Part shown: positions 49,673-62,352 of the stretch, piece by piece
Layout of the letters: the number at the start of each line of letters is the position of its first letter
Numbering within the stretch: the first letter of the stretch is position 1
Source: an uncultured Verrucomicrobiota bacterium
Lineage (GTDB): Bacteria; Verrucomicrobiota; Verrucomicrobiia; Limisphaerales; UBA9464
Assembly (NCBI GenBank): GCA_903925515.1
Contig: CAIYFP010000462.1
Coordinates: 1 to 64,000 of the forward strand
DNA length: 64,000 nucleotides
Direction: 5' to 3'
Program-made: the position numbers and the translations under genes
The notes under the pieces: model-generated
Databases searched by the model: none
What the model saw: only the letters and a program-made list of their open reading frames with translations
Told to the model about the DNA's origin: nothing

Positions 49673-50542
49673 GTGGACCGTGATGGCGGCTCGCCAAGGC
49701 GGCCCGCAGGGTTTCTCTGGGAATCCGAATGGCAAAGGGGCGGGGAAATGGCGCCCGGCCTGACCGTGTTCCTCTCCAACCGCGAATGTCCTTGGCGATG
49801 CGTGATGTGCGACCTGTGGCGGCATGCCATGCCAGGCCGGGTCGAGGAGGGGGACATCCTTGCGCAATTGGACGAGGCGTTGGCCTCGCGGGGCAGCAGG
49901 CGGATGGATTGGCTGAAGCTCTACAACGCGGGTTCGTTCTTCGACCACGGTGCGATCCCGCCCTCCGCCTACGAGGGGATCGCCGTCCGGTGCTCTGGCG
50001 TGGGGCAGTTGGTGGTGGAAAGTCACCCGGCCTTGGTGGGACCTCGAATCGTGGGGTTTCGGCAAAGGCTGCCCACGGGTGTTCGCCTTGAGGTGGCGAT
50101 GGGTCTGGAAACCGTGCATCCGGAGGCGCATGCCTTGCTGAACAAGCGGACCAGCCCGGGGGATTTTGAGCGGGCCGCCGCGTGGTTGCGCGATGCGGGC
50201 ATGGACGTACGTCTGTTTCTCCTTACGAGGCCGCCGTTCCTTGGGGCGACCGCGGCGCGCGAGTGGCTGTTTCGGAGCGTGGACATGGCGTTGGACATGG
50301 GCGGCGACCCGGTGGTGGTGATTCCCACGAGGGGCGGGAACGGTGCGATGGAGAGGCTTCAGGCAGCCGGGCAATGGGAGGAGGCTCCGCTGGAATGGCT
50401 TGAGGACGCCGTGCTTCATGGGCGTTCCCGAGGCCTTGGCCGCGTGCTGGCGGACACCTGGGGACTGTCGGAGCGATTTGCGGGCCAGCCTGGTGCGGTG
50501 GCGTTGATTGAACGACTGGAGAAGTTGAACCGGGGCGAATAA
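49673..50542 (+). CDS. radical SAM protein of unknown substrate
   Basis: 289 aa from GTG 49673. An earlier in-frame ATG (49571) would place the start upstream of the rplW terminator, so it is rejected. Cys39, Cys43 and Cys46 (NRECPWRCVMCDLW) form the CX3CX2C site for the SAM-binding [4Fe-4S] cluster. KLYNAGSFFDHGAIPP, VVESHPALVG, LEVAMGLETVHPE, LNKRTSPGDFERAAAWL, VRLFLLTRPPF and VVVIPTRGGNGAM define a family widespread in the PVC group and related to TIGR01210/Elp3-like enzymes. Reaction is unknown. It converges with the NtrC-type regulator (12 bp apart). Confidence 0.88.
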   Translation: MDRDGGSPRRPAGFLWESEWQRGGEMAPGLTVFLSNRECPWRCVMCDLWRHAMPGRVEEGDILAQLDEALASRGSRRMDWLKLYNAGSFFDHGAIPPSAYEGIAVRCSGVGQLVVESHPALVGPRIVGFRQRLPTGVRLEVAMGLETVHPEAHALLNKRTSPGDFERAAAWLRDAGMDVRLFLLTRPPFLGATAAREWLFRSVDMALDMGGDPVVVIPTRGGNGAMERLQAAGQWEEAPLEWLEDAVLHGRSRGLGRVLADTWGLSERFAGQPGAVALIERLEKLNRGE

Positions 50543-50554
50543 CGGGCGGATGGA

Positions 50555-51963
<1,409 letters not shown>

Positions 51964-51976
<13 letters not shown>

Positions 51977-53316
51977 GGGAATGAGACGGTGAAGGTGGTG
52001 CCCCTCCGCGGGTTGGACGAAAACTCCAAGGTTCCGCCGTTGCGCTCGACGATGCGGGCGGAAATGGACAAGCCAAGCCCCGTGCCGTTTGACTTCGTCG
52101 TGAAGAACGGATCAAACAAGCGTTCCCTTGCCTCGGCGGAGAGGCCGGGACCGTCGTCTTCGATCTCGATGAGCGCGACGGGCGCGCCGTGGCCGGCCGG
52201 GCCCCTGACCGCCTTTCGGGCACGAAGTCGTACGTGGCCGTCATGCCCGGCGGCATCCATGGCATTTCGGACCAGGTTGAGGATGACCTGGTGGAACTGG
52301 GTCTTGTCGGTCCGGATGCGGAGGCCCGGCGGATTCGTGACGTCCACCGTGACCTGGCACGGGTTGTCCTCCGGGGCGAGCAGTTGCCGGATGTTGTCCA
52401 ACGTCGTGACGGGGTCCACCAGGACGGGGGCGGGCTTGCTTGGCCTTGCGAAGTCGAGCACGGACCGGACGATGTCCTCGAGTCGGTTGATTTCCCGGTC
52501 GATCATCCGTGCGTCCTCCATGGCGGCGCAATCGGGAGGAAGCCTGCGTTGCTGGCTGAACAACCGGGCCTTGATCGCGGTCAGCGGGTTCCGAATCTCG
52601 TGGGCCACGCCTGCGGCGAGGATGCCGAGCGACGCGAGCTTCTCGCTGCGCCGGGCGGCCTCCTCGCTGGCGGTCACCCTGTTCTGCAAGGGCCTGAAGA
52701 GCCCACGCCAGACGATGACGGACAGCGTCGTGGCGAGGAGCACGGTGACGACCAAGGTTGCCGCGACGAGGAGCACGAGCCGTTGCAGGCGGACGCGAGC
52801 CAAGAGCGTGGTTTGCTCGAGGGATGCTTGGCGCTCACGCAGGAGGGTCCTGATGGTTGCGGCCATCTCCGACGCCTGGTCGCCAAGGGCGATAATGTCC
52901 GGCGCCAGCGAGGATCTGTTTGCGCCGCCTGCAATCTTGTCATGCGCCCGACGCGATGTTTCTTCGTAGCCCGCAAGGTTCGTCAGGAGGCTGCCAACGT
53001 GCGAGGCCTCGGCCTGCGACGTCGCGGTCCGCCGTTGGTTTTCAAGTGACGTCTCGATGCGGTTGCGGGTGGCCTCGAACTTTTCCCAGTGCGTCTCCAG
53101 CTTGGTGGCCTCGAAGCGCCTGAAGTGCGAGCGCAACTCATGCAGGTCGGCGGCAAACGTGTCGCCCAGCCTGAGGCCGACGAGCTTCTCCTCGGACAGG
53201 CGCGCCGCGATTTGATCAGCCGTATCCCAAGCAAGCCAACCGGTCCAGACCAAGCCCACGAGGGTGCCTGCGGTTACCATGGCGAAGGCCATCAAACGTC
53301 CACGCATCGGCGTCAT
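51964..53316 (-). CDS. membrane sensor histidine kinase
   Basis: 450 aa from ATG 53316 (a GTG four codons earlier is possible). Two membrane helices (AFAMVTAGTLVGLVWTGWLAW and LVLLVAATLVVTVLLATTLSVIVW) flank a helical periplasmic sensor of about 155 residues (four-helix-bundle type). Kinase core: GILAAGVAHEIRNPLTAIKA (H-box), NLVRNAMDAAG (N-box), IEDDGPGLS (G1), DPFFTTKSNGTGLGLSISARIVE (F/G2). This is the NtrB/AtoS-like class and the cognate partner of the overlapping regulator. Signal is unknown. Confidence 0.95.
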
Positions 53317-53728
53317 GATACCATGCACCGTGGATTGGGTGGCAAGGTCGCCGGTTGGCGATCACGGCGCAGCAACTCCCCCACTTGGCCCATGCCGGCC
53401 TCTTCTCATGGACAATTTCATTCCAGGGACGGGATGCTTCCTGTTCAGGTGCCGGTGTCTTGGCGGACGTTCCTTCCCGTGGAAGGCACTAAACACGCAT
53501 GGAATCGCCCGAGCGAAGGAGGGGCTTGGTTTGTCGCCGCTCATTTGCGGACGTCCGCCCGGGTTTTCACCCGCGTAAACCAGCAAAAACAGGGTGCGCG
53601 CCCATGTTGGCATGCAAATAGCAGCCCACCCATGGGGCAACGTCCTCACAATGACGTGAGGCAGCGCGGCGTCCCGTGGTGGTCGTGGCGCCAAGGCGTT
53701 CGTAGCTTGGGGTACTCGGGGTGCGCGC
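53317..53728. other. intergenic region between sensor kinase and receiver gene
   Basis: 412 bp between divergent starts. Overlapping open frames on both strands have no family character. CATG is frequent here (eight by eye). No -24/-12 sigma-54 promoter was recognised, although a sigma-54 activator lies beside it. Confidence 0.45.
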
Positions 53729-54193
53729 ATGGGAGTTGCCCGAATGGTTGGTGTCCACTCCATGGACTTGGTCAACACAAATGAAATGCGGTTGGCGGGG
53801 GATGTCGTGAGACTTGCTTTGGTGGACCCTGATCCTTCGGTCAGGGATGCCGTGGCCGGTGCGATAAGCATGCTGGGCTTCAGCATCACGTCCGCGACCG
53901 GTACCTTGGGTGAGGTCGGCATGGAGATCTGGGAACACGTGGATGTGATCTTGGTGGACTGGGCCGCATTCAAGGCGGTTGCATGGCAGGAGTGGATCCG
54001 CAAGTGGAACGACGATTCTCGCGCATGCTTGGTCCTCATGAGCGTGAACCGGGACGCTGCCATGGTGGCGGAAGAGCTGTCCCTTGGCGGATTCATTGAG
54101 AAGCCGATGAGTTTTCCCGCCGCGATCGAGAGGCTTGGCGAGTTGGTCCGACGTAGGAGCATGGAGAGGAAGCAAAGGTTGGGCGCCTGTTAA
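53729..54193 (+). CDS. stand-alone receiver-domain protein
   Basis: 154 aa from ATG 53729; later ATGs (53762, 53786) are possible. The receiver pattern is RLALVDPDPSVRDAVAGAI, VDVILVDWAAF, ACLVLMSVNRD and GFIEKPMSFPAAIERLGELV. The phospho-acceptor Asp is present (VDW) and the Lys too (EKP), but the N-terminal acidic pair reads DPD, with one acid displaced, and the switch Thr/Ser reads MSVN. It has no output domain, so it may work in a phosphorelay or by protein contact. It is divergent from the NtrC-type pair, which may be partners. Confidence 0.78.
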   Translation: MGVARMVGVHSMDLVNTNEMRLAGDVVRLALVDPDPSVRDAVAGAISMLGFSITSATGTLGEVGMEIWEHVDVILVDWAAFKAVAWQEWIRKWNDDSRACLVLMSVNRDAAMVAEELSLGGFIEKPMSFPAAIERLGELVRRRSMERKQRLGAC

Positions 54194-54955
54194 GGAAGCT
54201 TTGGCGCCGGCTGCCATGATGAGGGTCACGCCGACCGTCCCACCCCGGCGGACCCTTGGGCGGCCGGCGCCTTTTACCTTCCCGAGGCGAGTGCCGCCCA
54301 AGTTCGACAAGCCGCGATTCGAAGCGATCCCCGCCGCCCGAGGTCGGCAGTGAAGGACGGAAAGGTTTCCACGCGGGCGGAGGGACACCGCTCGGGCGCA
54401 ACGGCTACCACGAATTCATGGGTGCCGAAGCTGATACCGGCGGCTTCGGCGTGGAACTCCTTGCGGCTCTGCTGGGCTTCGTGGTCTCGGCCAAGCCACC
54501 GCTTGCGCGGGTGCCCCCCAATCCCCCGCAGGGAGGAGGGAATCTGTCGATCCCCGAGCGGAAGGGTTGGGGCAGGCTGCGTGCCAACGCGCCATCTTGG
54601 CGGATGGGCATGAAACCAAGCATGGGCATCCACGGCACTGGGTTTTTGCCTTGTGGCGGCATGGCGTGTGGAACTCCCCGCTGCATGAATCTCGGAATCC
54701 GTGCATGCGGCGGCTTGGATTGTTTCGCGCCATGACGCCAAGACGAAATGAGGGCCTGTTTTTTCAAGCCTCCGTCGGCGCGGCGTGAGGCGAGAACCGG
54801 GAACTCGGGAACGGCTTGCGAGCGGATCAGGGTTGGAACCCGATCGCTTGACGCTGTCCGGGCGCGTCCGCACGATGCGCGGCCGAGCGTGGCCATGGGC
54901 GGGGCAAGTTCATGCATCCGGACCGAGGCCTACCATTTCTTAGCAATTCCAGTTC
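54194..54955. other. long non-coding stretch upstream of aconitase
   Basis: 762 bp. Several overlapping frames of 70-200 codons exist on both strands but none shows family character or the codon bias of its neighbours. CATG occurs about ten times, several as GCATG. A possible terminator lies at its left end and the acnA promoter must be at its right end (the last 60 bp, around TTTCTTAGCAATTCC, are AT-richer). A decayed gene or dispersed intergenic repeat would fit. Confidence 0.4.
54203..54275 (+). terminator. possible long-loop terminator after the receiver gene
   Basis: GGCGCCGGC (54203-54211) can pair with GCCGGCGCC (54263-54271), which is followed by TTTT. The 51-nt loop makes this weaker than a classic terminator. 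Confidence 0.4.
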
Positions 54956-57664
<2,709 letters not shown>

Positions 57665-57690
57665 CGCGCAAGGACCCGCAAGGCCGCCCC

Positions 57691-58380
57691 GTGAAGACGA
57701 TCTTGCTGACCGGGGTGTCGCGCGGGCTCGGGCGGGCGTTGCTGGGCGAGTTCGATCGCCTTGGACACCGCGTCCTAGGTTGCGCCCGTTCCGCGGACGC
57801 CGTCCATGAGCTTCAACGCGACTTTGGCTCGCCTCATTGCCTTCAAGTCGTGGATGTCGCGGATGACGCGCAGGTCCAATGCTGGGCGCGCCGGATGCTT
57901 GGGGAGTTCGACGTGCCGGACGTGGTGATCAACAACGCGGCGCTCATGAACCGTCCGGGCCCGATATGGTCCGTGCCCGCCGCCGAGTTCCGCCAGTTGA
58001 TGGCGGTCAACGTGGACGGGATCTTCCACATGGCCCGTCATTTCCTGCCGGCCATGGTTCGGCGCGGGTCGGGCGTGTGGGTGAACGTGAGCTCCGGCTG
58101 GGGACGCACGACGGACGGCGGCGTGGCCCCGTACTGCGCGTCGAAATGGGCGGTGGAGGGGTTGTCGCAGTCGATGGCTCATGAGGTGCCGCAGGGCATG
58201 GCGGTGGTCGCGCTCAATCCGGGCATCATCGACACGGACATGCTGCGGCTTTGTTGGCCCGGCAACGCGGCCTCGTTTGAGGGCCCCATGGCATGGGCGC
58301 GCCGCGTGGCTCCGTGGTTGCTTCGCCTCGATGAGTCGTGCAACGGCCAGTCCCTGACGGCGCCGGGGGGGACCTGTTGA
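57691..58380 (+). CDS. short-chain dehydrogenase/reductase
   Basis: 229 aa from GTG 57691, 26 bp after acnA. VKTILLTGVSRGLGRALLGEF holds the TGxxxGLG cofactor loop; DVADDAQV, VVINNAAL (NNAG), VNVSSGWG (Ser), YCASKWAVEGLSQS (YxxxK) and LNPGIIDTDM complete the classical SDR set. The catalytic Ser-Tyr-Lys triad is intact. The cofactor is likely NAD(P)H; substrate unknown. Its stop overlaps the next gene. Confidence 0.93.
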   Translation: MKTILLTGVSRGLGRALLGEFDRLGHRVLGCARSADAVHELQRDFGSPHCLQVVDVADDAQVQCWARRMLGEFDVPDVVINNAALMNRPGPIWSVPAAEFRQLMAVNVDGIFHMARHFLPAMVRRGSGVWVNVSSGWGRTTDGGVAPYCASKWAVEGLSQSMAHEVPQGMAVVALNPGIIDTDMLRLCWPGNAASFEGPMAWARRVAPWLLRLDESCNGQSLTAPGGTC

Positions 58381-59144
58381 AGGCCCAGGGTCCACCGTTT
58401 CCCGGGCCCGTGGCGGTCACGGGCTCGTCCGGCCGCATCGGCCGGGCTGTCGTGCGTGCGTTGACGGGCGCGGGCATCGCCACGCGGTTGCTGGACCGCG
58501 TCCCGTTCCCCGGTCGTCCGGACGCCTTCGTCTCGGGGTTGGCCAACGTGGACGTGCTGGAACGGGCGTTTGAGGGGGCCGCTGCGTTGGTGCACCTCGC
58601 GGCCACGCCGGACGACGCGGACTTCGACGCATGCCTTGTCCCCGACAACATCCTGGGTCTGGAGCGGGTACTTTCGGCGGCCGTCCGGGCGGGCATCCGG
58701 CGCTGGGTGCTGGCCAGCAGCATCCAGGTCAACATACGGCAATCGCGCGAGGGCCCATGGCCGGTGCGGGTGACGGACCCGATCACGCCGCTGCGGTGGT
58801 ACGCCGCGACGAAGGTGTTCATGGAGTCGGCGGGCTATTCGCACGCGCGCGATCATGGCCTTGAGGTGGTGTCGATCCGGCTGGGCTGGTGCCCGCGCGA
58901 CATGGGGCAGGTGCGCCAGATCGAGGGGGAGGGGATCGCGCAGGACACGTACCTGAGCCCCGGTGACGCGGGTGGGCTCGTGCTTGCGGCGGTGACGCGG
59001 CCGGTGCCCGCGGGCCATCACGTGGTGTTCGGGACGAGTCGGCCCGTGCGCGACTGGGTCTTCGACCCGGCGCCCGCGCGGCAATTGCTGGGTTGGGAAC
59101 CCTTGGACGCATGGCCCGTCGGGGCGGTAGCCTTCGGGCCATGA
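58377..59144 (+). CDS. extended SDR, uronate-dehydrogenase-like
   Basis: 255 aa from TTG 58377, overlapping the previous stop (TTGA); a GTG at 58338 would add 13 residues. VAVTGSSGRIGRAVVRAL is the GxxGxxG loop. LVHLAATPD, NILGLERVLSAAVRAGIRRWVLASSIQV (cited in part), YAATKVFMESAG (YxxxK) and VSIRLGWCPRD resemble uronate dehydrogenases, which oxidise glucuronate or galacturonate. The C-terminus (VVFGTSRPVRDW, ARQLLGWEPLDAWP) fits too. The pair SDR plus uronate dehydrogenase-like enzyme could work on sugars, by inference only. Stop overlaps the next start (ATGA). Confidence 0.87.
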   Translation: MKAQGPPFPGPVAVTGSSGRIGRAVVRALTGAGIATRLLDRVPFPGRPDAFVSGLANVDVLERAFEGAAALVHLAATPDDADFDACLVPDNILGLERVLSAAVRAGIRRWVLASSIQVNIRQSREGPWPVRVTDPITPLRWYAATKVFMESAGYSHARDHGLEVVSIRLGWCPRDMGQVRQIEGEGIAQDTYLSPGDAGGLVLAAVTRPVPAGHHVVFGTSRPVRDWVFDPAPARQLLGWEPLDAWPVGAVAFGP

Positions 59145-59986
59145 GACGCGGGTTGCAACGGTTCGTTGGGGTGGTGTTCGTGGCGGCAGGCCTTGTGGCG
59201 GCCGAGACGAACCGCATGGACGGCGTGGTGGCGCTGTGGAGGTTGGGCAAGGTGGACGATGCGTTCGCGGCGGCTGCGGCGGCGTTGAAGGAGGAGCCGC
59301 GCAACGCCCGGTTGTTCAACCTGCGGGCGCAGATGCGCTCGATGACGGGCCAGCATGCGTTGGCCGACGAGGACCTGACGGCGGCGATCGGGCTGGAGCC
59401 GGACTCGGCGTCGTTGCACCAGACGCGCGGCCAGTTGCGGTTCCGCCTTGGGCGAATCGAGGACGCGGTGAAGGACTTCGACCGCGCGAACGAGCTGGCG
59501 CCGCGGTTGGTGCCGCAGAACTGGCAGCGCGGGATCGCCCTGTACTACGCGGGGCGCTTCAAGGATGGGCGCCAGCAGTTCGAGGTCCACCAGACGCACA
59601 ACACGCAGGACGTCGAGAACGCCGCATGGCACTTCCTTTGCACCGCGCGCGAGCAGGGCATCGAGGCCGCCCGCAAGTCCCTCATCCCCATCGAGCGCGA
59701 CGCCCGCGTGCCCATGCGGGAGATTCAATCGTTGTTCGCGGGCAAGGCGTCTGCGCAAGATGTCCTGACGGCGGCCGGGAAGGCCGAGGACAAGGACGCG
59801 CGGCGCGAGCAGGAGTTCTACGCCCATCTGTACCTTGGCCTCTACTTCGAGGCCATGCAGGACCTGCCCAGGCGGGACCTGCACATTCGCAAGGCCGCCG
59901 AGCTCTCCGACAAAGACAACTACATGGGAATCGTTTCACGTATCCACCTCGACCGCCTCAAGGCCGCGCCGGCCTCCAAGCCATGA
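59141..59986 (+). CDS. exported TPR-repeat protein
   Basis: 281 aa. ATG 59141 overlaps the previous stop (ATGA). Signal peptide MRRGLQRFVGVVFVAAGLVAA. At least three TPR units follow: LWRLGKVDDAFAAAAAALKEEPRNARLFNLRAQ, LADEDLTAAIGLEPDSASLHQTRGQLRFRLG and IEDAVKDFDRANELAPRLVPQNWQRG (cited in parts). The second half is helical (NAAWHFLCTAREQGIEAARKSL, FYAHLYLGLYFEAM), NlpI-like. It is probably an adaptor; function unknown. Stop overlaps the next start. Confidence 0.9.
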   Translation: MRRGLQRFVGVVFVAAGLVAAETNRMDGVVALWRLGKVDDAFAAAAAALKEEPRNARLFNLRAQMRSMTGQHALADEDLTAAIGLEPDSASLHQTRGQLRFRLGRIEDAVKDFDRANELAPRLVPQNWQRGIALYYAGRFKDGRQQFEVHQTHNTQDVENAAWHFLCTAREQGIEAARKSLIPIERDARVPMREIQSLFAGKASAQDVLTAAGKAEDKDARREQEFYAHLYLGLYFEAMQDLPRRDLHIRKAAELSDKDNYMGIVSRIHLDRLKAAPASKP

Positions 59987-62274
59987 ATCCTCCTGAAGAC
60001 GGCGGCAAGGCTCCGTTCTGGAGGAACGCCCCGCGCGGCGGCGCACCCCGCGGCCGGCCGTGGGGCGCGGGCCCGGCACGGGAAGGCAGGCCGGTAGGCG
60101 GTCGCCCGTGGCAGCAACGTCCGGCACCGTGGCGTCAGCGCGGCCCCGGGGATGCGGGCCCGGCCTCGCCGGGCGGTCCCGAGGATCGCGGCGGGTTCTC
60201 CGGCGGGGATCGCCGTCCGCGCCCGTATGGCTTCCGTGACGAAAACCGGCCGCAAGGCGGGCGGCCATGGCAGCAGGGTCCCCGGCGCCCGGAGGGCTTC
60301 CGCGAGGGTGGATTCCGCCCGGATGGACCGCGCCCGCAAGGACCGCGCCCCTTCGGCGGGCGGCCTTCCTACGGGGATCGGCGACCTCCGTTCCAACGGC
60401 CGTCCTTCGGCGAACGGGGGCCATGGCGCGGGCCGCGTCCCGGCCCCGGTTTCCAAGCGGGTGGCGACGATCGACGCGAGGGTTTCCGACCCGATGGACC
60501 TTCCCCGGCAGGGCCACGTCCCTTCGCTGGACGTCCTTCCTACGGCGACCGGCGTCCTCGCTTCCAACGATCGTTCGGGCAACGGCCTTCCTTTGGCGAA
60601 CGCGGGCCATGGCGCGGGCCGCGTCCCGGCCCCGGTTTCAATGCTGGTGGCGACGATCGACGCGAGGATTTCCAAGGGTCGCGTCGGCCGTTTGACCCCA
60701 GGGGCCGTGGGCCCTCCTCGTTCGGAGGAGAGCGCCCCTCGTTTCGCCCGCCGTTCCGTCGGGACGACGGGGGCGAGCGTCCACCCTTTGGGTCGCGTCC
60801 GCCGCGTTCCTTCCCCCCGGAGCGCCCGGGGTCCCGAGAGCCCGTCTCCGGGGCGGACGCAGGCGCTGCTCCCGAGGCTCCCCCGGCGCCGCGTGCGTAT
60901 GACCCGCGTGACGAACACGGCGCCGCCGCCGGGCCGCGCGAGGGCAGCCATGGCGGTGAGGGCGGGCGACCGCCGTTTCGGGGCCGGCCTTTCGATCGAC
61001 GACCCCGTTGGGGCGACCACGGAGGGCGACCTTCGGCGGGCGGTTACCGGGGACGTCGTGCCGAGGAAGCCGGCGTTGGCCCCGGGGGCACGGATGAGGG
61101 GCCATCGGCGCGTCCCATTCGCAAGCGTCAGGAGCGAACGCCGGTGCAATGGGCGGCGCGGGTCGTGGCGCGGTCCGGGCCGGAGCGGGCGGCGGACCGG
61201 GAGCTGCGCTCGACGATGAAGATGGCGAGCGGCCTGACCCCGGAGGAGACGCGATGGATCAGCCGCGCGGTCTTCGCGTACTTCCGCTGGCAAGGCTGGC
61301 TGGACGGCGATAGGCCGCTGGAGAGGCGAATCGACCAGGCTGCCGGGTTCGCGGACACGTTTGCGCGAAAGCCCGGATTCGTGCCCGACGCGGAACTCAT
61401 GGAACGTGCGGTGCCTGCATGGGTCCGCGAGGCGATGGATGTGCCAGCGGAATGGATTCGTGCGTTGCAAGCGGAGCCGCGGCTTTGGCTGCGCGCGCGT
61501 CCTGGCAAGGGCGGCGAGCTCGCTGCCGCGTTGGGTGGCGAGCCCGACGCCGTGGCGGGGCCGGTGCCGGACTCGGTTGAATACCGGGGCCTGAAGGACC
61601 TGTTCCGGACGCCCTCGTTTCACAAGGGGGAATTCGAGATCCAGGACGTGGCTTCGCAGGCGGTGGCGCATTGCTGCATCGCGGCCATGCCCGCCGCCGA
61701 GGTGCGTTGGTGGGACGTCTGCGCGGGCGAGGGCGGCAAGACGTTGCACCTTGCCGACCTCCTTGCGGGCAAGGGAACCGTGATGGCAACAGACCGGGCC
61801 GAGTGGCGGCTGGACCGCTTGCAGCAGCGGTTGTCCCGGGCTCGGATCCGGGGCGTTCGCTGGGAGTTGTGGGACGAGTCCCTGCCGGTGCCGGGCGGTG
61901 GCGAATTTGACGGCGTCCTTGTGGATGCCCCATGCACGGGTCTCGGGACGTGGGGCCGAAACCCCCACGCCCGCTGGACCGTCCAGCCGAAGGACGTCGA
62001 GGAGCTTGTCGTGCGTCAACTCGCGTTGCTCGGCCGGGCGGCGGAGGCCGTCCGGCCGGGCGGACGCCTGGTGTACTCGGTGTGCACGCTGACCCGCGCG
62101 GAGACGGCGGGCGCGGTCGAGGCCTTTGGCAAGGCCCATGCGGATTTCGAGCCGTTCCCATTCGCGAATCCGTTCGTGCCGGACGCCCCGGCGTCGCCGT
62201 CCCACCTCTTCTGGCCGCAAGTCACGGGGGGCAGCGGGATGTTCGTCGCGCAGTGGCGCCGGCGCGAGTCCTGA
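59983..62274 (+). CDS. RsmB-like rRNA m5C methyltransferase with long RG-rich N-terminal tail
   Basis: 763 aa. ATG 59983 overlaps the TPR stop (ATGA), confirming this start. Residues 1 to about 380 are almost only Arg, Gly, Pro, Asp, Phe and Ser (GGRPSYGDRRP, FGERGPWRGPRPGPGF, AGGDDRRE) and must be disordered. Residues about 385-500 resemble the NusB-like/N-domain of RsmB (LTPEETRWISRAVFAYFRW). The catalytic domain has WDVCAGEGGKTLHLADLL (SAM site), VDAPCTGLGTWGRNP (Cys about 650) and YSVCTLTRAE (Cys about 701), the two-cysteine signature of m5C methyltransferases. Target is probably 16S rRNA C967; the tail may bind RNA (inference). Confidence 0.92.
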   Translation: MNPPEDGGKAPFWRNAPRGGAPRGRPWGAGPAREGRPVGGRPWQQRPAPWRQRGPGDAGPASPGGPEDRGGFSGGDRRPRPYGFRDENRPQGGRPWQQGPRRPEGFREGGFRPDGPRPQGPRPFGGRPSYGDRRPPFQRPSFGERGPWRGPRPGPGFQAGGDDRREGFRPDGPSPAGPRPFAGRPSYGDRRPRFQRSFGQRPSFGERGPWRGPRPGPGFNAGGDDRREDFQGSRRPFDPRGRGPSSFGGERPSFRPPFRRDDGGERPPFGSRPPRSFPPERPGSREPVSGADAGAAPEAPPAPRAYDPRDEHGAAAGPREGSHGGEGGRPPFRGRPFDRRPRWGDHGGRPSAGGYRGRRAEEAGVGPGGTDEGPSARPIRKRQERTPVQWAARVVARSGPERAADRELRSTMKMASGLTPEETRWISRAVFAYFRWQGWLDGDRPLERRIDQAAGFADTFARKPGFVPDAELMERAVPAWVREAMDVPAEWIRALQAEPRLWLRARPGKGGELAAALGGEPDAVAGPVPDSVEYRGLKDLFRTPSFHKGEFEIQDVASQAVAHCCIAAMPAAEVRWWDVCAGEGGKTLHLADLLAGKGTVMATDRAEWRLDRLQQRLSRARIRGVRWELWDESLPVPGGGEFDGVLVDAPCTGLGTWGRNPHARWTVQPKDVEELVVRQLALLGRAAEAVRPGGRLVYSVCTLTRAETAGAVEAFGKAHADFEPFPFANPFVPDAPASPSHLFWPQVTGGSGMFVAQWRRRES
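60366..60680 (+). repeat. direct repeats coding for the RG-rich tail
   Basis: Two long copies: about 60366-60490 and about 60537-60676. A 35-bp stretch starting GGCCATGGCGCGGGCC is identical at 60419-60453 and 60605-60639. They encode FGERGPWRGPRPGPGF twice. Imperfect units of the same motif surround them. Confidence 0.8.
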
Positions 62275-62352
62275 CCCCGGAGCAACGGACGGTTGGCAGG
62301 CGGCGTGAAATGCCTTGCCAACCCTCTCGTCGGGTCGCGTGATGAACCCGTC

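Noticed and set aside
54256..54873. Hypothetical proteins of 150-200 codons in the gap before acnA
   Set aside because: Plus- and minus-strand frames overlap each other; neither has the codon bias or domain character of the neighbours.
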